A DNA stretch of 64,000 bases from Henckelia pumila (lineage: Eukaryota; Streptophyta; Magnoliopsida; Lamiales; Gesneriaceae). Position 1 is the stretch's first letter; the number at the start of each line of letters is the position of its first letter. The DNA is taken from assembly GCF_033568475.1 (NCBI RefSeq), contig NC_133121.1, forward strand, positions 8,494,001 to 8,558,000, given 5' to 3'. The notes under the pieces are model-generated. The model had not been told where the DNA came from. It ran no database searches and worked only from the letters and a program-made list of their open reading frames with translations. A program made the translations under genes and the position numbers. Positions 12,620 through 24,927 of the stretch are shown piece by piece.

Positions 12620-12667
12620 AAATACATGGAAAAATACAGTATGTTACATTCTATTTCCACCAATATA

Positions 12668-13700
12668 TTAATCAATGTCTTCGAAATCATTTGAAAAATC
12701 AGCAGCATCGAAATGAGTTGAACCACTTGAATGGTTACTGTTTTCAATAAAATTGGTCTCTTTTTCTTTTTCCTTTGTCGATTCTTTATAGAGCTTACAT
12801 AGGTGCTCAGGGGTTCGACAAATATGTGACCAATGTCCTGGAGTGCCACATCTATAACAAACACTCTCAGATCTTTTTGAGTGATTTTCATTTTCACTCA
12901 TATTTTCATGTTGCCTTTTTGGTGGGTGGTTCGTGACATTCTTTTTAGATGAGTTATTGAAATAACTATTTCGATTATTTTCATATCCACGGCCGCGACC
13001 ACGACCGCGATCATTTTTGCGTCCACGTCCACGTCCTCGACCATGACCAAAATCTTGTCTATGCCTTTGATTTTGGGTTTCATTTTTAATTACGACATTT
13101 GCTTCTGGAAATGCCGTTGATCCAGTGGGTCGGGATTGATGATTTCTTACTAACAATTCGTTGTTCTTTTCCTCCACAAGAAGACATGCGATGAGTTCAG
13201 AATATCTCAAAAATCCACGCACTCTGTACTGTTGTTGTAGAGTTATATTTGATGCGTGAAAAGTGGAAAATGTTTTTTCAAGAATTTCCATTTCAGAAAT
13301 AACATGCCCACAAAATTTTAATTGCGAGACTATTCGATACATCGCAGAATTGTAATCACTGACTTTTTTAAAGTCTTGGAATCTCAACGTATTCCATTCA
13401 TCACGGGCGGTCGGGAGTATAACTTCCCTTATATGCTCAAATATTTCTTTCAGTCATTTCTATAAAATCATTGGGTCTTTTTCTGTGAGATACTCACATT
13501 AAAATTCCTTAATCAAGATGTCTACGTAAGAAAATCATAGACTTTGCCTTTTCTTGTGAGGATGATATATTATTTTTTTTGATGGTATCACTTAGACCCA
13601 ATGACTCAAGATGCATCTCTACATCGAGAGTCCATGACATATAATTCTTTCCAGTGATATCGAGCGCAACAATTCAGTCTTTGCCAAATTTGACATGGTG
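12668..13700 (-). pseudogene. Copia gag (broken)
   Basis: The start near 13697 (MSNLAK) is followed within about 15 codons by a frameshift into a gag N-terminus (NYMSWTLDVEM on the shifted frame). 12668-13387 is open: RFQDFKKVSDYNS, an RG-rich stretch near 12960-13040, and a zinc knuckle CYRCGTPGHWSHIC (CCHC) near 12820-12860. At least one more break lies near 13390-13500. Gag is the capsid protein. Confidence 0.8.
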
Positions 13701-14120
13701 GTACTAGAAAAATAACAATGCATTTTATTAGTTAATTTCTATTATTATGACAATACAAAATAATGGAAGAACGAAGATTACAAGTGCGTGTACAAATAAA
13801 GAAAAAGTATGTTGTGAAAAATCGCTGGTGAGTACAAGACTCGTGAGCATGATGATCATAGTCGTTATGAAAAATAGCCTTATAAATGTCATCATCTTCA
13901 TCTTCGAAAAATCGAGGAAAAATTATTTTGAGAGAAAGAATGAATTTTGGTGTGATTGAAAATGAGTTTGAGTGAACATATTTATAAGCAAAAAACTAGC
14001 CATTTTTGTTACTGTTTGTGACCGTTGGGGGTAAGGAAAAAAAATCGAGTATGTGTTGAATAAAAATTCGTAATAATCATGTGATGCATATAATGATAAT
14101 CATAATTAAATAATTATGTA

Positions 14121-14415
14121 TATCATATCACATTATTATAAGTTCGGTGTCATAGACATCCTTTTATATAATAATATGATATTATACAAATATGGTTAGT
14201 ATATAAATACACAATAATATATATCATATCACGTTATTATAAGGTCAGTGTCATAGGCAATCTTTTATATAATAACATGAAATTATATATTAATACAGTT
14301 AGTATATATACATATATATAATAAATATATATCATATCACGTTATTATAAGGTCGGTGTCATAGACAGCCTTTTATATAATAACATGAAATTATATATTA
14401 ATATATATGCATAAA
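14121..14415. repeat. Three tandem units of 101-108 bp in the copia leader
   Basis: Units start at 14121, 14222 and 14330 with TATCATATCAC(A/G)TTATTATAAG, then GTGTCATAG and CTTTTATATAATAA. They lie between the 5' LTR and gag of the copia element. Confidence 0.9.
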
Positions 14416-14527
14416 AATATATAACCAATAAAATAAATATACTTACTTGTTGAATATTTTTGTCTTCTCTTTGTGTTTTGGAGCGTCGGAAATTATAGAG
14501 AACCTTCGAGCGATCGTGCTGATAACG

Positions 14528-14794
14528 TGTTGTGAAAAAGTAAAATTTTATAATAAAAAGTAAAAACTCCAAAACTCAAAATATATCAAACTCTACACTT
14601 AATAAAATCTTCTCTCTTAAAATTGTGATTTTCTACACAAATGGATAGACCTATTTATAGATCTCATTTGGAGATTAGTCCAAATATTAATACATCATCA
14701 TCTACATCATCACACACTAATTTTCAATATTTTGCAACTCAATATTCAACATTCAACTTTAAATAATAATATTAATAATAACATATTTTCAACA
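14528..14794 (-). mobile_element. 5' LTR of the copia element
   Basis: On the minus strand it runs TGTTGAAAATATG ... TTTCACAACA (267 bp). It is followed by CGTTATCAGCACGA, likely overlapping the primer site; this is a variant of the usual TGGTATCAGAGC. Confidence 0.75.
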
Positions 14795-15732
14795 ACAATA
14801 ACATATTTGCAATTATCTACTGGTGTTATTAAATGGAGACAATTAAAGAGTTTTTTTTAGCAAAATAATAACAGAGTTCTTGTTGAAGGGATTTATGAAA
14901 ACTTGAATTATTGGCTAAAAATTTAAGAAGAGCAGATAACCCAAACCTATCAAAGACCGAAGAAATTTATAACTATGGACAAAAATTAAAAAGAGGATTC
15001 TACCGGCGTGATTCAGGTCCATCCGACGTGATTGAGGTGTCTTTCCGGTGGAAGGAATGTATATCGGAGCGATCGTGCATTTTTTATGAACCCCGCATGT
15101 GTTGATAAATGAGCACCCTTAGATCTATCATAGGGATAATGTCTGAAAAATAGGTTGAAATGAACCCGTCTTTACCCATCCGACCAAATACCATTCTTAA
15201 TTGACCATGGTAAAGAAAAAAATTATTTTGAAAAGAGACTTCTAATATTTTATTTATTTATTTTAAATCACGTGACAGGTGTCCTAATTTGAATATATTG
15301 GGGTTGTGCCTTATGGCCAGCATCTAATTATCGGATTGGTCGATGCTACCCATGGGTAGCGTAGAAGCATTTTATTGGCCAATCTGTGGGGTCCACATGA
15401 TTTAAGTCAATAGAAGCCTCACACGCTGCAGTATCGAATTTTTCCTAATTATCCCCGAAATACATGTCGTCAATCTACAACACCTAAAAACGGAATACTG
15501 ACATAATTGTAAATTATCGAAAACTAAAAAAATTATAAAAAAAGACAACAAGGCTTTTCTTAATTGTTATAGAGGATAAATGAGATCCTATACTGACCCA
15601 ACCTAGATTAAAAAATTGAGATTTATCAATACATGTGATGTCTATAATTTTATCAATGAACACTACAAATATTGATAAATCTTCATTCTTAAATGAATGG
15701 TTACAATGGCTGTGTGAAGGTAGAATTATACA
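14795..15732. other. Intergenic, no gene seen
   Basis: No supported gene. Near 15347-15365 there is a short near-palindrome (GCTACCCATGGGTAGC). Confidence 0.6.
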
Positions 15733-15733
15733 T

Positions 15734-15778
<45 letters not shown>
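15733..15778. repeat. (TAGA)n microsatellite
   Basis: About eleven uninterrupted TAGA units. Confidence 0.97.
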
Positions 15779-15786
15779 ATATGTAT

Positions 15787-15987
15787 TCATCGTGAATTTC
15801 TTCGAGTCCTCGCCTTTCTTAGCTCGTCTTTTAAGTCTTGACCTCCTTGCAAAGCCCCAAGAACTTGAGAGATATCAGGTCGGTGTCGTGGTAGGGATTG
15901 GGTGCACAGAAGAGCGATTGCAATGCATCTATTAAAGGGATTGGTTGCTAGCTTCAACGTCATCCCTTCACCCCACAGCTTCCATAC
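15787..15987 (-). CDS. Terminal exon of receptor-kinase-type protein (kinase subdomain XI)
   Basis: Acceptor TTTTATCAG ends at 15988; the 67-codon exon starts VWKLWGEG and ends in a TGA at 15787-15789. RCIAIALLCTQSLPRHRP is subdomain XI of plant receptor kinases of the cysteine-rich/S-locus type (usual pattern RCI-I-LLCVQ--P--RP). In that group an intron commonly falls just before the W-LW motif, as here. It joins in phase 0 to the exon ending at 27003, so I read it as the last exon of the kinase gene at 27003-30714, about 11 kb away. Alternatively it is an orphan pseudogene exon. The C-terminal tail is rich in Lys and Arg. Confidence 0.6.
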   Translation of the reverse strand, partial: VWKLWGEGMTLKLATNPFNRCIAIALLCTQSLPRHRPDISQVLGALQGGQDLKDELRKARTRRNSR

Positions 15988-16261
15988 CTGATAAAATTTT
16001 GAATTTATATATATATATATGATAAAACTTGACACCCATTGTCTACTCTAATGATGCCTCTGTGGTTTGGGAACATCTCCAGGAACGATTTGACAGTCAA
16101 AGTGAATGGATCTAGGATTTTTTTGACAAGTGCATGACTGATCACGGGTTAAAACATAATTACAAATATGCTTGTGCAAAAATGTTGATATAAAACTATT
16201 AATTTGTTATTAAATACAATATCACTTATGCTTGTACTAAAGTGAAGATAAAAGAACATTT

Positions 16262-16745
16262 TCAATTTATTTTATTTCAAATATTCGAATCGGGTTTTTT
16301 TATTAATATAATTCAAGATAATAATATAATTTGAATATATGAAAGTAAAGAATAAAATTTAAAATATATTAATTGTTACCTACTACTTAGAACACGTGAA
16401 ATTCCTAAACCCCTAAAGAAAACAATTAGCTGACTTATAATATAAAGAACATAAATGAGAATAAAAGTTCCTAGCTCGTTAGAGATAGATGGTATATAGA
16501 TTAATATAATAATATATCCCTAGTGAAGATTTTAAAAAAAAAACAATTTATTTTAGGTCAAATATTAAATTTAGATTTTTTTTATTAATATAATTCAAGA
16601 TAATAATGTAATTTGAAGATAAAGTAAAGAATAAAAGTTAATGTATATTAATTGTCACGTATTAATTAAAGCATGTGAAATTCTTTAAAAAAAAACCCTT
16701 AAAGAAAAAAATTTCTGGACTTATACAGAGGACATAATGACAATT
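16262..16745. repeat. Diverged tandem duplication, unit about 280 bp
   Basis: 16262-16480 and 16542-16745 share long stretches, such as TATTAATATAATTCAAGATA and AAAGTAAAGAATAAAA, in the same order. Confidence 0.75.
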
Positions 16746-16958
16746 AATAATTGAAATTGATATATTTATATGTACAAGAAAGATGCACGTGCGATGTAGT
16801 GATTAACCTAAAATCATATATATGTTTAATAATATCTAGTAAATAATACATATATCTAACTGATAATAATCATAAACATTGTTTTCAAAGTAAACAAAAA
16901 GATATAAAACCAAAAACTGAAAACTCATAATGTTCATTGTCCATTATAGGTACAATCT

Positions 16959-18280
16959 TGGGCGGAGCCACCCCAAAATTGGGGTAGGCTCCAGACCGGT
17001 CTAATTTTATTTTTTTCCCGTTTAATTTCGTTTAGTATTAATATATATGTAAACTATTAGCCATATTCAACAATGATCTAAGCTTACATTAAATTTTTAT
17101 TTAGCCTAAACTTTGTTCTAACTCATTTTATTAAACATATTTATACATATATTTTGTCCAACTTGTTTTTTGAATATATTTGTAGTCTTTACTAAATTGG
17201 TTTTGAAAGTAGATGATGAGAATCACATTCAATTCATCAAATCATTTTTCAATTCAAATTTCTTCTAGTTCGTTCAAAAATTTTAATTTTTAGGGAAAAT
17301 TTCTTTTTTCGTCCTGTATGTTCGTCACTTTGCGATTTCAGTCCTTTATATTTTTAGATTTCAGTTTTATTCTGCTATCTTTAATTTTTTGGCAATTTTA
17401 GTCATTTTTTCGACGTGGCACTGACGTGGCACCAATTCAGTGCTGATGTGGAGCTGATGTGTACAGTGCCACGTAAGCATTTTCGAATAAAAAGGACCGA
17501 AATTGCCAAAAATCAGAACATGCAGGACTAAAACTGAAATGTGAAAACATAAAAGACCAAAATCGCAAAGTGACAAACATGCAGGACTAAATTTGCAATT
17601 TTTTCTAATTTTTATTTAGATTTTTTAGTTTCTTTAATTAGATTTGCTTGATTTCATTGATATGTATACTTGTGATTTTCTTAGAAATAATTGTGAAGTA
17701 AATTTCTGATATTTTTTAAACATATTTCATTTAGTTTCTAAAATTTTTTATACAGTTTTTGCATTTTCTTCATTGAAAAATAAAAATAATATGTGTTTTC
17801 AATTGATTCACTGGTAGGATTTATAAAAACTTTTTGTTTCATTTAGAAAATGAGAATATAAATTTTTGGATTTTAAAGTTTTTTCACTTTTTTTTATCAT
17901 AAATGAGATATTTTTTGAGTGATTCGCGTGCAATTTTTTTTTATAATATTTATTTAAACATCATATTTTTTTTCCTTATGTGTATATTGTAGGATATATA
18001 TTAAGAAGAAAAAATTATATATTATTTATGCAAACATGATTTTTTTACAGCTCCAAGATTTTTTCAGAGTCAGCTCACTTGAAGCATTATATCTTAAGTA
18101 ATTTATGATTTTTTCATGTCAATAAGTAACTTTATAGCTACCATTAAACATTTTGAAGCTATTTCTTCATTATAAATTAGTGTTATATTATATTTTGATT
18201 TAAAATCTTTATTTTACATCATTAATTTCTTTAACGGATTAATCAGCCCAGGGTTAAATAATTTTTTTTTGCTACGCCCA
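16959..18280. mobile_element. Possible non-autonomous element with short imperfect TIRs
   Basis: Left edge TGGGCGGAGC and right edge GCTACGCCCA are inverted copies differing at one base. No target duplication was found and no transposase is inside. It holds the foldback MITE at 17292-17605. Weak call. Confidence 0.3.
17292..17605. mobile_element. Foldback MITE with long TIRs
   Basis: The two ends form inverted arms of about 130 bp (left AGGGAAAATTTC...; right ...CAAATTTGCAATTTTTTC equivalent) around a centre rich in GACGTGGCA. TAATTTTT flanks both sides (17284-17291 and 17606-17613), an 8-bp target duplication, although low complexity weakens that. Likely Mutator- or hAT-derived. Confidence 0.75.
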
Positions 18281-18552
18281 TCGGTACTATATTAATTTTT
18301 CGTTAAGTTTTCCATAAGAGAAATAACTCAAAAATTGAAGATTCGATTACAATTTTAGTTTTGTAAGTTAGTATATTTTGGCTTTTAGTGTATCCAATAA
18401 CTTCTAGTTTCTATAGAATATGGTTGAAGTCGGTGGTTTCCTGCATAGCACCTATATTGAGAATAAAGTTTTGATTACACGCATTAAAATTCATCTGGGT
18501 AAAAAAAAATGAATAAAATAAAGCGAAATTACCCTTAAAACATCAAAATAGG

Positions 18553-18730
18553 AGGGAAAATTGCATTTTTGATCCCTTAAATTTGTTATTTTGTGATTTT
18601 AATCTTTTATATTGTAATATTTCAGTCGTATTTTACTATATTTTTTTGACAATTTTAGTCATTTTTTCGAATGTAGCGCTGATGTGGAATTGTCGTTACA
18701 GTGTCACATCAACGTTTTCAGCGAAAGATT
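18553..18730. mobile_element. Half copy of the same MITE family
   Basis: Matches the left arm and centre of the 17292-17605 element (GGGAAAATTGC, GACAATTTTAGTCATTTTTTCGA) but has no right arm, so it is truncated. Confidence 0.7.
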
Positions 18731-19141
18731 TAAATTTTAAAATAATAAATAAATGACAAAAGATGCATATAGATTTGCATAATTCAATAACTAATAAAAA
18801 TTATATATAAACACAAAATACATGTATAGTTTTGAATAAACATATACATTATAACAATACATGTATAGTTTAAAAATCAAAAAATAGATTTTTTTCATCT
18901 AGGAAAAAACAATAAAAGAAATTAACATAAAGTTAAAAGTTTAGACCAATACCAAAACCACTACAATACATTAAAATAAAGCACACATAAAGACAAATTT
19001 TAAACAATAATTGTGGTTATTATTAATCAAATATAATTTGATAAAAATGGTTTAAACATGTTTAATTTTTTTAGAAATAATAGTAATAGTAAGAGAATAG
19101 TGAATGCAACAATAAAGAATTAAAATTAGCTTTATTAAATT

Positions 19142-19249
19142 TGTGAAAATAAATTAATACTCCATCGATTTTTCATCATTCAAATAAAATAACAATAAGA
19201 CAAAGACAATTATGACTATTCATAAAACAAACTCACATATTGTGTAGTA
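19142..19249. repeat. AT-rich repeat copy left of the second copia element
   Basis: Resembles 25531-25641 on the other side of the element over its whole length (for example TTCAAATAAAATAACAAT and CAAAACAAACT). Probably a unit of the tandem array that the element split. Confidence 0.7.
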
Positions 19250-20167
19250 GCCAGTAACCAAATTAATCTAATCAAATGACTAATCATGTTTAATTGGATA
19301 AAGCAGGATTAAGTAATGTCCAAATCGGTTTAAGAAGTTGAAAAATAGATTCAGAACGATCAATAATGGTCCGAAAGGATTTTGAGTTTCGGATGGATCG
19401 AATGCTCCGAACTCGAGTTCGGAGGATCCGAATAAGATCGAAAGGATGAATTGGGTTTGGAAGCTGTGAAGAGTTCGGACGATCCGAACGTGGGATCGGA
19501 TGATCCGAAGGGCAAGATCAAACCGTTCGATGTGTCACCAGGACAGGTGCACAATGTGCATGCATTTGAGTGGACATATGGAGAAGATCGGACCGTCTGA
19601 AGGTATAGATCAGACGATCCAAAGTGCTGGCAGGACAGGTGGCTCACATGCTAGAGCCGATAGCTTCTATATACTGCATTTGATCTCTATTTATAAGTGG
19701 ATTGTAGCGGCTCTTTCAATTCAAATTGTATCCATTATCTTGTCTTGTCTGCTACCTCGTACTTCTCTGACGTGAAGGTACTCTGTGGCTCTGTAGCTTT
19801 ACGGCGACAGCTATTTACGAAAAATTCTATCCATAAAAGGTAGACTGATGTAAAGAGTTCAGTCTTGGTCATACAATCTGGGATATTTCAGTCGAGTGAC
19901 TGTCCCGTCTTGGTGATTTCAGTTTGGCTTGCTGGGATAGTTTAGATCTGGGAGGCTGATTCAGTTTAACTCCTTAAACTGAATACAATTTACTTCGTAA
20001 GTTTGCTTGAGCTATGGTCAATGGTCAAATCAGTTGATATGTCTGTCTAGATCCGAGACTTGTCCGGTTTTCTTCTTTGGTTTCGCTTGTTGCTTGAGTT
20101 CAGTTTAGCTTGGAAATATCATTTGACCTTTGTTATGTCAAATATCAAAACCACACAAGTTCCAACA
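19250..20167 (-). mobile_element. 3' LTR of second copia element
   Basis: 19651-20167 aligns with 25010-25521 (GACGTGAAGGTACTCTGTGG, CCATAAAAGGTAGACTGAT). On the minus strand it starts TGTTGGAACTTGTG at 20167, right after a purine tract. The far end near 19250 is not firm; the part before 19650 does not match the other LTR. Confidence 0.75.
19375..19625. repeat. Short GGA..TCC palindromes within copia LTR
   Basis: Copies such as TCGGAGGATCCGA, GTTCGGACGATCCGAAC and GATCGGATGATCCGAA. Similar in style to the array in the unrelated solo LTR at 4828-5105. Confidence 0.8.
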
Positions 20168-20182
20168 ATTTTCCCCTTTTTT
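20168..20182 (-). other. Polypurine tract of second copia element
   Basis: AAAAAAGGGGAAAA on the minus strand immediately before the LTR start. Confidence 0.8.
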
Positions 20183-21852
20183 ATATTGACATAATTCTTT
20201 GACAGTTCATATTCCCTTCTTAATATGATCAAAACTTCTTGTATTGAATGTGTTGATCTTTGAAGTACTTGACTGCTTTTGGTTGGTTCCTTGTGGTAGT
20301 TTTTGAGTATAGCATTCCCCCTCAATGGGTATTATCTCACTGATATGTTCATGAGGACTAAGCTTGCATGCATCATCTCGCTCGACTGATATTCTTCCAT
20401 CTTTGATCATCTACAATCTGATTTTGTTCTTCTATATCTCACTTGTTGGCAACCAATATGATATAACTTTTGACGATGGATTGTGCATCGACTGATATCA
20501 CTTGTTGAGATTAGGTCTGCCTAGTCTGTCTTTATTCCCCCTCAACTGATGAGTAGTTTGGAAAAGCTTGTGTTCCCCTGACTTGATTCTCCATCAATCT
20601 TTGTTTGAAAAATACTGGTTAGCTCAAGTGGGTTTCACCGTCCAGTTGCGACTGCTCTGACAGTTGTATAAGAATCTTTAGTTATACGAGGGAAGTTCAG
20701 TCATGATATTAGTTTAGCTTTACACCAATTCGCCTCTTGTCTCATTATCAAAACTGGTCTTCAATTTTTGTTACTTGCATTCACAAAATCAAACTAGACT
20801 ATGGTACTCAAGTCTTTTGTTGGTCCTTGATGAATTATTCCCTTAGAAATCCAAAGTTTGATTAACCTGACTCATTTATCATGAATGTGTCTCATAAGGT
20901 TTGTGCTTTGTGTTTCGTGTGCTTGTAAGGCAAATAATATGGATTGAACTGTGAGTGATGTGTGTGATATGCATATGATTGTTTCACCTTCCCCAAATCA
21001 TGAGTCGGCCCAAATTTTGTTTGAAAAGGCTTTCTGTTATAGTCTAGGTTATGCTTGTCATTCATTGAGCCATGTTTGGCTCGATTGGTCCTCTAGTCGT
21101 ACTTTACACTAGAGCTCTTTGGCACATATACTAGGCCAAACTTCTTGGCCTTGTGCTTAAATTCAATTGGTTTATCATTTTGCACGGTAGGATCACCTTG
21201 TTTATGTACCACACTGGAGTTTACAAACTAAATGAATTTTTTTTTTTTGCTTGTGTGAAATTGTGGTTGAGTACCAATGTCAGAATTGTTATCATATTCA
21301 ACATGGCCTAGACCAGTTTTGTCTCCAACTAGTCTCTGCAAGTCCTATCTACTGGTAATTCTAGTTTTACATCAGTTATAGCCTGCATGTAGATGATCTC
21401 TTCTTCATCATCAGTACTTGTGGATGCTTGATCATCATTAGTCAAGCACATGATTGGTTCTTCATCATCTTGGCTTGGTAGGATTTCTGAGCAATAAGAT
21501 TATTTCTATGGTTTAGTCTGCTCTCCATGCTCAATCAATATTTCTCAAATGTCCTTGGCAGTAAGACATCTCTTGATCTTGCCAAAAAAATATAATCATC
21601 GAGATTGTTGAACAGAAATTTATTGGCAATATTAATGTCAATATTGGTCATCATCTTCTTTTCAGCTGTCCATTTACATCTTGGCTTTGCAACTGTAATG
21701 GGTCCATCAGTTATGACAAACCACATCATCATTATACGCAGCCAAGTGAGCTTGTACTCTTATTCTCCATACTTCAAAATCTTCAATAGAGAACATTGGA
21801 ATGGTACTTGCAGAGTCCATCTTGAATTTGTTCTGAGATGAGAAAAAACTTC
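20183..21852 (-). mobile_element. Shrunken internal region of second copia element
   Basis: Only about 1.7 kb separates the purine tract from the primer site, against 5 kb or more in a complete element. Only gag-like sequence was recognised; integrase, RT and RNase H are missing. A large internal deletion is the simplest reading. The LTR start, primer site and gag type resemble SIRE/Maximus-like copia elements, with modest confidence. Confidence 0.7.
21535..21820 (-). pseudogene. Gag fragment of second copia element
   Basis: ATG at 21820 opens MDSASTIPMFSIEDFEVW, typical of plant copia gag. A frameshift follows about 30 codons in, after which MWFVITDGPITVAKPRCKW is read in the next frame. 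Sequence further left toward 20930 contains more gag-like text with stops. Confidence 0.75.
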
Positions 21853-21864
21853 GCTCTGATACCA
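21853..21864 (-). other. Primer binding site (initiator tRNA-Met)
   Basis: TGGTATCAGAGC on the minus strand, preceded by ATCAAG, adjoining an LTR end at 21871. Confidence 0.9.
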
Positions 21865-21964
21865 CTTGATTGGATCGGTTTTGGGGTGGTAAACTGCTTT
21901 CTCGAAGCTAATAAATGACACTATAGTAGTTGACCACTTATTCTTCCAGATTGAGTTCAGTTGA

Positions 21965-24009
21965 TTTAAGGCCCAAAAGTATTTAATTTTAATCCGAAAA
22001 TAATTAATTTGGGAGTATTGAGAGTTTAGAATTAAATTCTAATATTATTAAATTAATTAGGATTGAAATTGAATTATTTTGAGTTTTCGGAGACTGAATT
22101 ACAAATAGTGGAAACTCGAGGGGCCAAAGTGAAAATATTGAAATTTGGCTTGGACACTTATTATTTTTATATGTATTCACGTGTGTATGTATGCATTTTA
22201 CTTAGAAATTCTTCAGCTAATAACCGAGACCACCATCTTCAGATTTGGAAGCATTTTTCATCATCTTTGAGCTTCAATATCTTGTGTTCCTGTTATCCGA
22301 TTTCAATTTCGAATATAGCATTGCGATCCTTGCAAGAAGGGCTTCGATTTTATGTAAGTCTTTTGATGTTTCAGCTGATTTCAAAATTATGGAAGTTGGG
22401 AGGAATTTGAATGGATTGTTAGTCTTTGTTCTTGACGTCATATGAATTGTTATATCGAAATCGGATCGTAAAACGGACATCGTATGCATTTATTATGATA
22501 TTTCAGTTTATGTTAGAGATCTAAAATTGTTGGTTTTCAATTATATCTTGCTTATATGTATATGTTTTAAGTTGGAAAAGATTGGTATATTGAATTCGAT
22601 ATCGTTTCAGTTACCGATTTTGTACCGTTACGCCGTCGGTTTCAGAATTTCTACACTTTTGATTTTTTGAATGAGTTGTGTTGTGTATTAGTGTTGGAAG
22701 CTTATATTCATTATTATAAACACTATATTTCAGCCTTGTTAAGAGATTGAAGAACTCGAGAAATACGCATTCGAAACCGGGATCGAAGTGAAGAAGGTTG
22801 AGGCCACTTTCTTTTGTTATTTGACTTGAGAAGTTGAATAGATTGTGATATGAGGTTTTGTTGTAGATTTTCAGATTTGAAGAGTCTACAATTCACGAGA
22901 ACAAAAGGTATAAATTGATATTGATTGCGTGGCATTTGATACTCGATATTTCAATTCTTGAGTTGCCGAAAATCACATACTTGTTCTTTGATTATTCTTA
23001 AGTTAGAACTTGTGATTGTTGATTCATTTCAGGTAGTGGATCTTTGAATTTTATATGATATGATAAATGAATTGATTTTAATGCCAAGGTCTGATGCGAT
23101 CTTATTTTTGAGTCGGATGCGACTACGATAGATGGATATCCATGTCAAGATCGGATACGAATCTTGATGGCAAAGTTTGATATGAATCAATTCTTGAGAT
23201 ATGCGTTATATTATTTATTCTTGAGTCAATATGTTAGAGTTTATGTTATATTGTTTTCCATGCATATATCGTTTATACTGAGAATTATATTCTCATCGGA
23301 TGTTTTCGGTTGTTGTATTGTTTTGTATGTGTGCATGGCAACAGATGAGACTGGAGCTAGTTATCGAAAACATGGGTAGCTTGAGAGAGAGATGTAGCAC
23401 GTGGTGACTCGGGTTTAAGACGATGTATTTAGTTTGGAAACTTTGAAGTTTGATAAACATATTGGAAACAAAAACAAGAACTTATGTTAGATATGTGTAT
23501 ATGGTTGTGATTTCATGTATTTTAGATTGTTTCTTAAAAGTTTACATGCATGTATATCATGTTGAATATGAATGAGAGTTTGTACCATAGATTACACATT
23601 TTCCAGACTTGAAATATGCCTAAGTGTTGAATTTCTAGTGCAGGGCACGGACCCTGTGCATGCCCTGTGCATGGGTCCGTGTAGTTCACTGTTTTGGAAT
23701 TTGTTTGAAATAACAAAGGCACGGACCCTGTGCCATGGTCCGTGTAGGGGTCCGTGTAGGTAAGGTTGAAAACAGTAGCTTCAAAAAATTTTGAAACTTG
23801 GATACGGAGGTTGGCACGGGGTCCGTGTACCTTGAATTCTAATCTTGTGCGTACAGATTAATGCACAAACCCGAGCACGGACCTGTGCACGAAGTCCGTG
23901 TATTTTTAAAAAATTAAAAAAAAATTGGAGCTTGATTTAATTTATTTACATTAATGATTTTTAATGTATAATTTACCCTAAAATGAGATTAGTACTCGAG
24001 GTTCCCACA
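21965..24009 (+). mobile_element. Solo LTR, Tekay/Del-like
   Basis: Inserted into the copia 5' LTR: CAGTTGA is present on both sides (21958-21964 and 24008-24014), consistent with a target duplication plus chance identity. The right end is GGTTCCCACA. Internal text (GAGAATTATATTCTC and TGTGTGCATGGCAACAG) is of chromovirus LTR type. The TG at the left edge is not clear cut. Confidence 0.75.
23637..23910. repeat. GCACGGACC / GGTCCGTG inverted motif cluster
   Basis: Four blocks of GGCACGGACCCTGTGC and its partner GGGTCCGTGTA in alternating orientation, giving hairpins. A matching cluster occurs at 50727-50860. Confidence 0.85.
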
Positions 24010-24558
24010 GTTGAGGTTGGTCAACTGAATTGCTTTCTTTTTCGTGTGTCTATGTTAATCAACCAACATAGATAAGTGCAGAATGAGGTCGACTAACTGA
24101 TTGAACTTATTCAAATGGAATTTTTGAGTGGGTGAGATTCATGATTGACTGGAAATGTAACAAAACAAGAATTTTTTTATGGATGTTCTAAGATTTCAAC
24201 AACTCCTACGTCAACTATTCTTCCACCTCAGAAGGGTTCACTCTAGAAGACTTTGATTTATACAACATATTTGTACAAACATACTCCAAGACTAGAACTT
24301 ATCACATTGTCTATCCCAGAACTCCTAGAAACACTACAATAATATAGTTCACGAGTGCTTCTTGTCACAATGTTGTTTGCAGCACATCAATTGATTACAA
24401 CAGATACAACAATGTTTGTGTTAGAACTCAATACTTCGCACAATATGATCTTAACTTATTTGATATTCTTGATGAGTGTGCTTGTGTTCTTCGGCTCTTG
24501 ATATAATCTTCGTTGTAAGTTTTGAACTCCTCGGTTGAATATTTTTTGTGTAACGTGG

Positions 24559-24765
24559 GAATCCGCAGCCACTACCTTTCAATGTGTATTGGATAAACCT
24601 TCGTACTAACGCAATAGCCTGCAAACTACATTAGCCAAGTAAACCACACTAAGCAAGCCCTATATGACAGGCTAGTCCAAGAAGGTGTTGGTAGGGAGAA
24701 TTGAACTCCTGACCTCTGGCCAAGAGTTCACCTACTCCACCAACTTGGATACCCCCTTGGGGTTT
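24559..24765 (-). mobile_element. tRNA-derived SINE copy 1
   Basis: On the minus strand GTTGGTGGAGTAGGTG resembles a pol III A box and GGTCAGGAGTTCAATTC a B box, followed by CCTACCAACACCTTC and GGTTTACTTGG. This is the layout of plant tRNA-related (Au-like) SINEs. It is flanked by similar AATATTTTTTG-containing sequences. Confidence 0.7.
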
Positions 24766-24790
24766 GACTAAATATTTTTTGGGTAAACTG

Positions 24791-24927
24791 AACAATCCAG
24801 GTAAACCACACTAAGCAAGTCTTGTATGACAGGTTAGTCCAAAAAGGTGTTGGTAGAAGGAATTGAACTCTTGACCTCTGGCAAAGAGTTCACCTACTCC
24901 ACCAACTTGGACACTTCCTTAAGGGTC
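24791..24927 (-). mobile_element. tRNA-derived SINE copy 2 (shorter)
   Basis: Same A-box and B-box text as copy 1 (GTTGGTGGAGTAGGTG, GGTCAAGAGTTCAATTC), but ends earlier at its 3' side. An identical 25-bp sequence flanks it at 24766-24790 and 24928-24952. Confidence 0.7.

Larger units (their letters stand above)
8720..14794 (-). mobile_element. Ty1-copia LTR retrotransposon, decayed
   Basis: Minus-strand order from the right: 5' LTR (14528-14794), leader with tandem repeats, gag, protease, integrase, RT, RNase H, purine tract, 3' LTR (ending 8981). Integrase before RT defines the copia superfamily. The two LTRs share about 140 nearly identical bases (8838-8980 against 14652-14793) and diverge further out. 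All domains carry stops or frameshifts. The outer edge of the left LTR is uncertain by tens of bases. Confidence 0.88.

Noticed and set aside
24559..24927. tRNA genes
   Set aside because: A- and B-box-like motifs exist, but no cloverleaf or anticodon stem fits; they are SINE heads.
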